Source: Chryseobacterium sp. YIM B08800
Lineage (GTDB): Bacteria; Bacteroidota; Bacteroidia; Flavobacteriales; Weeksellaceae
DNA length: 59,496 nt
Assembly (NCBI RefSeq): GCF_026163565.1
Contig: NZ_JAPDKN010000036.1
Location: 1 to 59,496 of the forward strand
Reading direction: 5' to 3'
The notes under the pieces are model-generated. The model saw only the letters and a list, made by a program, of their open reading frames with translations. It did not search any database and was not told where the DNA came from. The position numbers and the translations under genes were made by a program. Shown piece after piece: positions 40,891 to 49,260 of this stretch (position 1 is its first letter; the number at the start of each line of letters is the position of its first letter).

Positions 40891-43582
40891 TTTCGCATTA
40901 TTTATCGTTGTTTTGATTTACCTCGCACTTTTGTTCTTAGTTGCCCATTTGGCAGAGAAGAAGAAGAGTAAGCTTTGGATTAACAACCCTTACATTTACG
41001 CATTGTCTCTTGCGGTGTATTGCACTGCATGGACGTATTATGGAAGTATCGGCGTAGCAGCGACAAGCGGTCTCAATTATTTACCTATTTACATCGGACC
41101 AATAATGGTAATTCCTGCGTGGATTTACATTAATACAAGAATTGTAAGAATCTCAAGAGTCAATAAAATCAGTAGTCTTGCAGATTTTATTTCTTTGCGA
41201 TACGGAAACAGGAGAAGTTTCAGCGCCATCATTACTTTGGTTTGTCTTTTTGCAATCATTCCTTATATCGGATTACAAATAAAAGCTATATCTGAAACAT
41301 TTCACTTAGTAACAGAAACCAGTGTTTCCAAAAACATTTTTACCGACAGCGGAACCTTTGTAGTTGTTTTAATCGCAGTATTTTCATCTTATTACGGAAC
41401 AAAATATGTGGATGCTTCCGAAAAACGCTTAGGAATCATCTCCGCAATCGCACTAGAAAGTTTTCTTAAATTATTTTTCATCATTATTTTAGGATTGTTT
41501 GTTATTTATTATGCTTTTGACGGATTTTCAGATTTATATCAAAAGGCAAGTAAATTTTCTGATTTTAAAGCAAAAAATACATTCAACGGAATTGAAGGCG
41601 CTATGAACTGGATGGTTCTCTGCTTAATTTCCGGAACGGCGATCTGTATTTTACCAAGACAGTTTCATACCGCAATTGTCGAAAACAGACAGGAAAAACA
41701 CATCAAAACAGCAATCTGGTTTTTTCCTCTGTATCTTTTAATATTCACTATTTTTATTTTCCCGATCGCTTGGGGCGGAAGATTGATTTTTCAAGGTCAA
41801 AACGTAAATCCGGAGTTCTACTCTATTCTGATTCCGCAACATTTTGACAATACTTTAATTACCGTTTTGGTGTTTTTAGGAGGTTTAAGTTCTTGTATTT
41901 CAATGATTATTATTTCAGCAATAACATTATCAATTATGCTTTCTAACAACCTAATTATTCCTTACGGATTATTGGGGAAATTTAAAGCTGAAAATGAAAC
42001 TCAAAATACCAGAAATATCACCAACGTTCGTAAATTTTCAATTTTTGGATTGATTATCGTTGCGTTTGCTTTTTATAAATATTTCATTTTAAAAACTTCA
42101 TTAGATTCGGTTGGCTTAATTTCGTTTGTCATTATCGCACAATTGGCTCCTGCATTTTTTGGCGCTATATTTTGGCGAAGAGGAAGCTACAAAGGCGCGA
42201 TCATCGGGCTTTTTGCAGGATTAATTATTTGCTATTTCGGATTGATTGTACCCCAATATTATTTTTCATACAACTCAGAAATCAAAGGAGCTTTACGGGA
42301 TATGTATGACGTTTTCGACTTCTTCAGTATTCCGTATTTAGGAAGAATTCCTGAAATTTTCTTTTGGTCGATCTTAGTGAATACAGGTTTGTTTACCATC
42401 CTTTCTGTAAGCATGAAGGGAAATTACCGTGAAAGAAATTTTGCCGAATTATATGTTGACATTGATAAGTACATTCAAAATCACGAGAATGCTTTTATCT
42501 GGAGAGGAACCGCCTATGTTTCTGACATCAAAAATATTCTGGAACGTTTTTTAGGCAAAAAGAAAACCGAACAGGCAATGCGGATCTTCAACATTAAATA
42601 CAATATCGATTCGCAAACTGAAACCGCTGATTCAAGATTTATAAAATTTTCCGAAAACCTTTTGGCTGGAAGAATCGGGACAGCTTCTGCGAAAATTTTA
42701 ATTGAAGGCGTTACAAAAGAAGATAAAATTTCATTGAAAGAAGTTTTAAATATCCTGGAAGAATCTAAGGAGAATATCACTTTAAATAAGAAGCTTACTG
42801 AGAAATCTGAAGAACTGAAACAACTTTCAAACGATTTGAGTGCAGCCAATGAAAATTTAATTGTAAAAGACCGCCAGAAAGATGATTTCTTAGATTCTGT
42901 TGCACATGAATTAAGAACTCCAATTACAGCGATTCGTTCAGCGGGAGAAATTTTAGCAGATGATGACGATATTCCTTTAGATATTAAAAGGGAATTTTTA
43001 AATAACATCATCACAGAATCTGACCGTTTAAGTGAGATCATCAACGATATTCTTTATTTGGATAAACTTCAGCATGGAGAAATTACTTTAAACATTCAGG
43101 AGAATAACATTATTGAAACTTACAAAAAAGCTTTAAACCCTATTTTACATTTGATTCAGCAGAAATTCATTCATGTAAGCGAAGTTGATCTACTTCATAA
43201 TTATCTGTTTGAATATGATGAAGCTAGAATGATTCAGTTATTCCAAAATATCTTAGGAAATGCTTTAAAGTTTACTGAAGAACAAGGTACAATCCAGACT
43301 AAATTTTCAGAAAAAGATAATTTTTTAACCATCAAAATATTCAATACCGGAAAAAATATTCCGGAAGAAGATCTGGAAGTGATTTTTGATAAATTTTACC
43401 AGTCTAAAAATCAAAATATTATAAAACCAACAGGAAGCGGTCTCGGTCTTGCCATTTCAAAAAGAATTGTAGAAGCCCATAACGGAACCATAAAAGCAGA
43501 AAACAGTGGATTAGGGGTGACTTTTACAGTTACTTTACCAAAGGAGAATAACGTCCAAAATGACGAACCCGGCAGGGTTTAA
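40880..43582 (+). CDS. SSS-transporter-like sensor histidine kinase (SSS-STAC-HisKA-HATPase; CbrA-like)
   Basis: The 900-aa protein has an N-terminal sodium/solute symporter-like module with 13 or so membrane helices (about 1-520). Next is the STAC domain, AGRIGTASAKILIEGVTKED (about 596-615), then a coiled coil. The HisKA H-box DSVAHELRTPIT (about 671-682) comes next, then an HATPase with ILGNALKFTEE (about 791-801) and GSGLGLAISK (about 853-862). CbrA-like kinases sense or transport a solute and pass the signal to a response regulator. The last residues (EPGRV) are encoded within a REP unit. The receiver at 44255-44617 is the likely partner. Confidence 0.9.
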   Translation: MMSSFALFIVVLIYLALLFLVAHLAEKKKSKLWINNPYIYALSLAVYCTAWTYYGSIGVAATSGLNYLPIYIGPIMVIPAWIYINTRIVRISRVNKISSLADFISLRYGNRRSFSAIITLVCLFAIIPYIGLQIKAISETFHLVTETSVSKNIFTDSGTFVVVLIAVFSSYYGTKYVDASEKRLGIISAIALESFLKLFFIIILGLFVIYYAFDGFSDLYQKASKFSDFKAKNTFNGIEGAMNWMVLCLISGTAICILPRQFHTAIVENRQEKHIKTAIWFFPLYLLIFTIFIFPIAWGGRLIFQGQNVNPEFYSILIPQHFDNTLITVLVFLGGLSSCISMIIISAITLSIMLSNNLIIPYGLLGKFKAENETQNTRNITNVRKFSIFGLIIVAFAFYKYFILKTSLDSVGLISFVIIAQLAPAFFGAIFWRRGSYKGAIIGLFAGLIICYFGLIVPQYYFSYNSEIKGALRDMYDVFDFFSIPYLGRIPEIFFWSILVNTGLFTILSVSMKGNYRERNFAELYVDIDKYIQNHENAFIWRGTAYVSDIKNILERFLGKKKTEQAMRIFNIKYNIDSQTETADSRFIKFSENLLAGRIGTASAKILIEGVTKEDKISLKEVLNILEESKENITLNKKLTEKSEELKQLSNDLSAANENLIVKDRQKDDFLDSVAHELRTPITAIRSAGEILADDDDIPLDIKREFLNNIITESDRLSEIINDILYLDKLQHGEITLNIQENNIIETYKKALNPILHLIQQKFIHVSEVDLLHNYLFEYDEARMIQLFQNILGNALKFTEEQGTIQTKFSEKDNFLTIKIFNTGKNIPEEDLEVIFDKFYQSKNQNIIKPTGSGLGLAISKRIVEAHNGTIKAENSGLGVTFTVTLPKENNVQNDEPGRV

Positions 43583-43650
43583 TAAAAATAACCGTAGGTG
43601 AAACCTATGGAAAATGAAAATTCAACACAATCAAGAACCCGACAGGGTTC
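43565..43650. repeat. REP units left of the RAYT-like pseudogene
   Basis: GAACCC..GGGTTT and CCGTAGGTGAAACCTATGG (43592-43610), then GAACCCGACAGGGTTC (43635-43650). The 43565-43610 unit is inverted relative to the unit at 44160-44204 and overlaps the last codons of the sensor kinase (stop at 43580-43582). Confidence 0.8.
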
Positions 43651-43669
43651 AATTTTAAAACAAACACAA

Positions 43670-44104
43670 ATGGGAACATATCGACAAATATTTTATCATA
43701 TCGTTTTCGGAACAAAACATCGAGAACCAACAATTAATGAAAATAATGAAGCAGAGCTATACAAATATATTTAGGGAATTTTAAACAATAAAAAATGTAA
43801 ATTATATAGAATTAATGGAATGCCAGACCACATTCATATTTTTTGTGACCTCCATCCAAACATCACTCTTAGTAATTTGGTAAAAGATATCAAAGTTGCA
43901 ACAAACTTATGGATGAAAGAATCAGGCTTGTTTCCCACATTTACTGGATGGCAGGAAGGTTACGGAGCATTTACCAACTCAATAAGAGATAAAGAAAGAA
44001 TTATAAATTATATAAAAAATCAAAAAGAACATCACAAAACGGAAACTTTTGATGATGAATTTAAAAAGCTTTTAACAGAACATGGAATCGAATCATTCGA
44101 ATGA
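43670..44104 (+). pseudogene. REP-associated tyrosine transposase (IS200-like, Y1_Tnp), with in-frame stop
   Basis: ATG at 43670 (MGTYRQIFYHIVFGTKHREP) opens an IS200/RAYT-type frame that is broken by TAG at 43772-43774 (codon 35) and continues in the same frame to 44104. The HUH motif HIHIF is at about 43831-43845, and the catalytic Tyr may be that of INYIKNQKEHH (about 44005-44035). The gene is flanked by inverted REP hairpins, which defines the RAYT group. Because the stop sits before the HUH motif, no working transposase would form without reinitiation at 43820. It is inserted between the sensor kinase and its receiver. Confidence 0.88.
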
Positions 44105-44117
44105 ACATAAATTTATT

Positions 44118-44204
44118 CAACCCTTGCGGGTTGGTTTAATGCAAATTATAATCTGTATTCCATAGGTTTCACCTACGGCTATTAAGATTGAACCTTTCAG
44201 GTTC
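44118..44204. repeat. REP units right of the RAYT-like pseudogene
   Basis: CAACCCTTGCGGGTTG (44118-44133), CCATAGGTTTCACCTACGG (44160-44178) and GAACCTTTCAGGTTC (44190-44204), similar to the argG-argC units at 34655-34767. Confidence 0.8.
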
Positions 44205-44254
44205 TCAAAGAAAATATAAAAAACAATGAAGTTGAACCTTAACGATGTACAAAA

Positions 44255-44617
44255 ATGAAAAAAATATTAATCGCGGATGACGAACATAAAATATTAATGT
44301 CTCTAGAATACAGCTTTCGGAAAATAGGATACGAAGTGTACATTGCAAGAGACGGGGCTGAGGTTTTAGAGTTTCTTAAGACTCTTGTTCCGGATGTTAT
44401 TTTATTAGACATCATGATGCCAAATCTTGATGGATACAGCACTTTAGAGGAAATTAAAAAAAATGAAGGTTTGAACAATACAAAAGTTCTTTTTTTAAGT
44501 GCCAAAAACAATCCGAAAGATATAGAAAAAGGCTTAGGAATGGGAGCTGATGCGTATGTAACAAAACCTTATTCCATAAAAAAACTGATTCAGCAGATTG
44601 AGGAACTTTTAGGATAA
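44255..44617 (+). CDS. stand-alone response-regulator receiver
   Basis: A single REC domain of 120 aa: acidic pair ADDE (about 7-10), phospho-acceptor Asp in LLDIMMPN (about 49-56), Ser/Thr in LFLSAK and the conserved Lys in TKPYS. There is no output domain, so it must act through a partner such as another kinase, a DNA-binding protein or the acyl-CoA synthetases that follow. It lies after the sensor kinase, interrupted only by the RAYT fragment. Phosphorylation by the upstream kinase is the natural inference. Confidence 0.92.
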   Translation: MKKILIADDEHKILMSLEYSFRKIGYEVYIARDGAEVLEFLKTLVPDVILLDIMMPNLDGYSTLEEIKKNEGLNNTKVLFLSAKNNPKDIEKGLGMGADAYVTKPYSIKKLIQQIEELLG

Positions 44618-44725
44618 TTCAAACACAAATATCACCAATGGATTAAACAAACAACACAACTTCTTTAGTGTCATTCGTGGAAAAAATTAGTGTAATTAGT
44701 GTTTAAAAAAACAAACACAGAAAAT

Positions 44726-46618
44726 ATGAATACTGACGATTTATTTAAACAAAGCATAGAAAACAAAGAGCAATTCTGGAAAGAACAAGCTCAGGAAATT
44801 TCGTGGTTTGAATTCCCCAAAACGATAATTTCAAAAGATAAAAACAGCTACACGCAATGGTTTGAAGACGGAAAACTCAATATGTCATACTTGTGCATCG
44901 ACAAACATATTGAAGATGGTTTTGGGGAAGAAATTGCGATTATTTACGATTCTCCCGTTACGAATCAAAAGAAAAAATATACTTTCAATCAGGCAAAAGA
45001 AGAAATATCAAAATTAGCCGGTGGTTTGGTTTCTTTAGGTTTAAAAAAAGGCGACACCGCTGTAATTTATATGCCGATGATTCCGCAGACGCTTTTTGCA
45101 ATGTTGGCTTGTGCGAGAATCGGCGTGATTCACAATGTCGTTTTCGGAGGTTTTGCGCCAAACGAATTGGTTGTAAGAATTGACGATTGCAAACCAAAAG
45201 CTTTAATTACCGCAACCGCAGGAATCGAAATTGCCAAAAGAATTCCTTATCTGCCTTTAGTAGAAAAAGCGATTGAATTAGCGCAGGATAAAGTAGACAA
45301 CATCATTGTTTTCAATAGAAAGCTGACTGATAATAAAGATGAAATGTTCGAAGGAATTGTTGATTACGAAGAATTGGTTTCAACATCAGAACCAGCAGAT
45401 TCTGTCTCTGTAGAATCCAATCATCCTTTGTATTTATTATACACTTCCGGAACGACTGGAAAACCAAAAGGAATCACAAGAGATACAGGAGGCTATGCTA
45501 CTGCTTTAAAATTTTCTATGAAATATATTTATGGAATTGAGGAAGGCGAAACTTTTTGGGCAGCATCCGATTTTGGTTGGGCAGTTGGTCACAGTTACAC
45601 GGTTTACGCTCCTTTAATCAACAGAAATACAACGATTATTTTTGAAGGAAAGCCGATTATGACTCCCGATGCAGGAACTTTTTGGAGGATTATTTCTGAA
45701 CATAAAGTTTGTGCAATGTTTACGGCTCCAACTGCGATTAGAGCTATTAAAAAAGAAGACCCGAATGGCGAGTTAGTTAAAAAATATGATTTAAGCCATT
45801 TCAAAAAACAATTTTTAGCAGGTGAAAGGTGTGATGTAGCCACTTTAGACTGGTTTGCAGAACACATCGGAGTTCCTGCCATCGACCATTGGTGGCAAAC
45901 AGAATCTGGCTCGCCAATGCTGGGTTTAATGACTTTTAATGATGATTATAAAATTAAAAGAGCGGCTGCAGGAAAGCCAATTCCAGGGTATGATATTAAA
46001 ATTTTTGATGAAAACGGTTATGAATTAGACGAACACAAGGAAGGATATTTAGTCATCAAACTCCCACTTCCTCCGGGTGCTCTTTTAGGGGTTTGGAATG
46101 ATTATGAACGTTTTGAAAAAAGCTATTTATCTCAATACAAAGGATATTATTTTTCAGGAGACGGCGCAATAAAAGATGAAGACGGTTATATTTTCATTAC
46201 CGGAAGAGTGGATGATGTAATCAATGTTGCAGGACACCGACTTTCAACTTCCGAAATGGAAGAAATTGTTTCGTCTCATCCAGATGTTGCCGAATGCGCA
46301 GTTGTAGGAATTGATGACGATTTACGTGGACAAGTTCCTTTTGCAACCGTTGTTCTGAAAAATGGTTCAGAAATTTCGGAAGAAAATGTAGAAAAAGAAA
46401 TTATTCTGAAAGTAAGAGAAAAAATAGGCGCCGTTGCTTTTTTAAAAAGCGTGATGGTCGTAAAAAGACTTCCAAAAACAAGATCCGGAAAAACTTTAAG
46501 AAAACTCATCAGAACCATTATTGATAATAAAGAATTTCAGACTCCTTCGACGATTGATGATGAAAAAATTATTGATGAAATTCAAGAAAAATTCAAGACT
46601 TACAAAGACAAAAAATAA
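44726..46618 (+). CDS. AMP-forming acyl-CoA synthetase, propionyl/acetyl-CoA synthetase-like (PrpE/ACSS3 type)
   Basis: ATG at 44726 (MNTDDLFKQSIENKEQ) is preferred; 44699 adds only nine residues of low content. The adenylate-forming signature YTSGTTGKPKG is at about 245-255 (tyrosine-rich core). WWQTESGSP (about 388-396) binds the acyl/AMP region, followed by ITGRVDDVINVAGHRLST (about 491-508). A catalytic Lys lies in PKTRSGKTLR near 585. It activates short-chain acids with ATP and CoA. It differs from the next gene, so it is probably specific for propionate or another short acid. Confidence 0.9.
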   Translation: MNTDDLFKQSIENKEQFWKEQAQEISWFEFPKTIISKDKNSYTQWFEDGKLNMSYLCIDKHIEDGFGEEIAIIYDSPVTNQKKKYTFNQAKEEISKLAGGLVSLGLKKGDTAVIYMPMIPQTLFAMLACARIGVIHNVVFGGFAPNELVVRIDDCKPKALITATAGIEIAKRIPYLPLVEKAIELAQDKVDNIIVFNRKLTDNKDEMFEGIVDYEELVSTSEPADSVSVESNHPLYLLYTSGTTGKPKGITRDTGGYATALKFSMKYIYGIEEGETFWAASDFGWAVGHSYTVYAPLINRNTTIIFEGKPIMTPDAGTFWRIISEHKVCAMFTAPTAIRAIKKEDPNGELVKKYDLSHFKKQFLAGERCDVATLDWFAEHIGVPAIDHWWQTESGSPMLGLMTFNDDYKIKRAAAGKPIPGYDIKIFDENGYELDEHKEGYLVIKLPLPPGALLGVWNDYERFEKSYLSQYKGYYFSGDGAIKDEDGYIFITGRVDDVINVAGHRLSTSEMEEIVSSHPDVAECAVVGIDDDLRGQVPFATVVLKNGSEISEENVEKEIILKVREKIGAVAFLKSVMVVKRLPKTRSGKTLRKLIRTIIDNKEFQTPSTIDDEKIIDEIQEKFKTYKDKK

Positions 46619-46651
46619 TTTAAAATAAATAATTTCTAAAAAAAAGAAAGT

Positions 46652-48559
46652 ATGAGAAATTACGTGATAGAAGATTTACCGCACTACTTTGAAGAGTACA
46701 AAAAATCAATAAAAAACCCTAAAAAATTCTGGGATAAAGTTGCTGATCAGAATTTTGTATGGTATCAAAGATGGAGCAAAGTGGTAAAATATGATATGAA
46801 TGAAGCAAAGATCACTTGGTTTAAAGATGCTAAATTAAATATCACCAAAAACTGCCTCGACAGACATTTATCGGTAAGAGGAGAAAAAACTGCTATCATT
46901 TGGGAACCGAATGATCCCAAAGAAGAAGCACAACACATTTCTTACAACGAATTATATACAAGGGTTAATAAAACAGCCAATGTTCTTCGCGAAATGGGAA
47001 TTGAAAAAGGCGACAGAGTCTGTATTTATCTTCCCATGATTCCTGAATTGGCAGTCACCATGTTGGCTTGTGCAAAATTAGGAGCAGTTCATTCTGTAAT
47101 TTTTGCAGGATTTTCAGCTTCGGCCGTGGTTTCAAGAGTAAATGACTGTGGCGCAAAAATGTTGATTACTTCAGACGGAAGTTATAGAGGAAGCAAAGTT
47201 TTAGATTTAAAATCAATTATCGATGAAGCGGTAGAAAAATGCCCGACTGTAGAAAAAACTTTGGTGGTGAAAAGAACTCACAACGAAGTAAAAATGAAGG
47301 AAGGCAGAGATTTCTGGATGGATGATTTATATGAAAAAGCTTCTGCCGATTTCGTCACCGTAATTATGGATGCGGAAGATCCTTTGTTTATTTTGTACAC
47401 TTCAGGTTCTACAGGAAAACCAAAGGGAATGCTTCACACTTCCGCAGGTTACATGGTATATTCAGCATACACTTTCAAAAATGTTTTCAATTATCAGGAA
47501 AATGACATTTATTGGTGTACTGCAGATATTGGGTGGATAACTGGGCATTCTTACATTCTTTACGGACCATTATTAAACGGTGCAACAACCGTAATTTTTG
47601 AAGGAATTCCAACCTATCCTGAACCGGACAGATTTTGGGATGTTATTGAAAAACATAAAGTAACCCAATTTTACACTGCTCCAACTGCCATTCGTTCTTT
47701 AGCAAAAGAAAGTACAGAATGGGTTGATAAGCATGATTTAAGTTCATTACGAGTAATCGGATCTGTTGGAGAACCTATTAATGACGAAGCTTGGCATTGG
47801 TTTAACGATCATGTGGGAAGAAAAAAATGTCCGATTGTAGATACTTGGTGGCAAACAGAAACCGGAGGGATTATGATTTCCCCTCTTCCTTTTATAACAC
47901 CCACAAAACCAACGTATGCAACACTTCCATTGCCTGGAATTCAACCTGTTTTAATGGATGATAAACGCAACGAAATTACAGGAAATCAGGTGACAGGAAA
48001 TCTTTGCATCCGTTTTCCATGGCCGGGAATTGCAAGAACCATTTGGGGCGATCACCAAAGATATAAAGAAACTTATTTCTCTGCATTTCCTGGAAAATAT
48101 TTTACGGGAGATGGTGCTTTGAGAGACGAGGTTGGTTATTACAGAATTACAGGTCGTGTAGATGATGTGGTGATTGTTTCTGGTCATAATTTAGGAACTG
48201 CACCAATTGAAGACAGCATTAATGAACATCCTGCTGTTGCAGAATCTGCCATTGTAGGTTTCCCACATGATATTAAAGGAAGTGCTTTGTATGGTTTTGT
48301 GATTTTAAAAGAATCTGGAGAAGGTCGTCAGAAAGAAAACTTGAAAAAAGAAATTAATCAATTGATATCTGATCAAATAGGCCCTATTGCAAAATTAGAT
48401 AAAATTCAGTTTGTTTCGGGACTTCCGAAAACCCGTTCAGGAAAGATTATGCGTAGAATTTTAAGAAAAATTGCTGAAGGAGATTTCAGTAATTTCGGTG
48501 ATACTTCTACACTATTAAATCCTGAAATTGTGGAAGAGATTAAAAATGAAAGAATTTAG
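46652..48559 (+). CDS. acs: acetate--CoA ligase (AMP-forming acetyl-CoA synthetase)
   Basis: The 635-aa chain has Acs motifs: YTSGSTGKPKGMLHT (about 249-263), a WWQTETGGI motif (about 397-405), then VSGHNLGT and the C-terminal PKTRSGKIMRR with the acetylatable Lys (about 592-602). It makes acetyl-CoA from acetate, ATP and CoA. It lies 33 bp after the PrpE-type gene and ends before a strong terminator, closing the block. Confidence 0.94.
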   Translation: MRNYVIEDLPHYFEEYKKSIKNPKKFWDKVADQNFVWYQRWSKVVKYDMNEAKITWFKDAKLNITKNCLDRHLSVRGEKTAIIWEPNDPKEEAQHISYNELYTRVNKTANVLREMGIEKGDRVCIYLPMIPELAVTMLACAKLGAVHSVIFAGFSASAVVSRVNDCGAKMLITSDGSYRGSKVLDLKSIIDEAVEKCPTVEKTLVVKRTHNEVKMKEGRDFWMDDLYEKASADFVTVIMDAEDPLFILYTSGSTGKPKGMLHTSAGYMVYSAYTFKNVFNYQENDIYWCTADIGWITGHSYILYGPLLNGATTVIFEGIPTYPEPDRFWDVIEKHKVTQFYTAPTAIRSLAKESTEWVDKHDLSSLRVIGSVGEPINDEAWHWFNDHVGRKKCPIVDTWWQTETGGIMISPLPFITPTKPTYATLPLPGIQPVLMDDKRNEITGNQVTGNLCIRFPWPGIARTIWGDHQRYKETYFSAFPGKYFTGDGALRDEVGYYRITGRVDDVVIVSGHNLGTAPIEDSINEHPAVAESAIVGFPHDIKGSALYGFVILKESGEGRQKENLKKEINQLISDQIGPIAKLDKIQFVSGLPKTRSGKIMRRILRKIAEGDFSNFGDTSTLLNPEIVEEIKNERI

Positions 48560-48584
48560 ATTTAAAAACTTTTGATAATAAACG

Positions 48585-48612
48585 AACTCTGTATTTATTA
48601 CAGAGTTTTTTT
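48585..48612 (+). terminator. intrinsic terminator after acs
   Basis: AACTCTGTA / TACAGAGTT (9-bp stem, 5-nt loop) followed by TTTTTT, 25 bp past the acs stop. Confidence 0.85.
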
Positions 48613-48773
48613 GTGCTTAAAGGTTTAAAAACAGTTTATTCCAAAATAGATAAAATCTTAATTTTTACTAAACTTTTATAGATAAAATAAAATATTGTAA
48701 AAATTATTAAATTTTTAATAAACATATTGAAAATATTTCTATCTTTAGATAACAAATACAAAACAATATTACT

Positions 48774-49139
48774 ATGTCAAGCATCTTAGCAGGATTATTT
48801 GGACCGCACAGTGATTACAAAAAACTCGAGAAGGAAATTGAAGGTTTAGGATTCTTAGATTCCGAGTACATTGTGTACCTTAGTGACGATCATCATAACT
48901 CCCAGTACTTGGCGAGTGTGGAAATAAAAAACAGAGATTTGACCGAAAAAGTGAGGCATATCTTTGATGAAAACCATGTGCATAAAACCTATTTATTTGA
49001 AAATATGAGCATCGATCAGGCTTCTTATATAAATTTGAAAAGATTGATTGATGCGCGTAGCAAAGCTGAAATTCACAGCAGCCCGGATGTGAGAATAAAA
49101 GCTCAGCACGACGGAATTAATTCTGAAGTAAAAGCATAA
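48774..49139 (+). CDS. hypothetical protein (121 aa)
   Basis: An unrecognised soluble protein of 121 residues opening MSSILAGLFGPHSDYKKLEKEIEGLG, with alternating charged helices and strands (EYIVYLSDDHHNSQYLASVEIK). No signal peptide or known motif is apparent. A -7-like box (TATCTTTA) precedes it, and a terminator (49166-49195) follows, so it is monocistronic. I cannot assign a function. Confidence 0.7.
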   Translation: MSSILAGLFGPHSDYKKLEKEIEGLGFLDSEYIVYLSDDHHNSQYLASVEIKNRDLTEKVRHIFDENHVHKTYLFENMSIDQASYINLKRLIDARSKAEIHSSPDVRIKAQHDGINSEVKA

Positions 49140-49165
49140 CATTAAAAACTAAAAACTTATAACCG

Positions 49166-49195
49166 AATCCGCGGAATTTATTTCTGCGGATTTTT
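49166..49195 (+). terminator. intrinsic terminator of the 121-aa hypothetical gene
   Basis: AATCCGC / GCGGATT stem with 13-nt loop followed by TTTTT, before the RSH gene. Confidence 0.75.
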
Positions 49196-49260
49196 AGTTT
49201 TATAAATCGACCAATCATAATATTTTTCGTATTTTCGTTTAAATAAAGCCTTTTACACAG

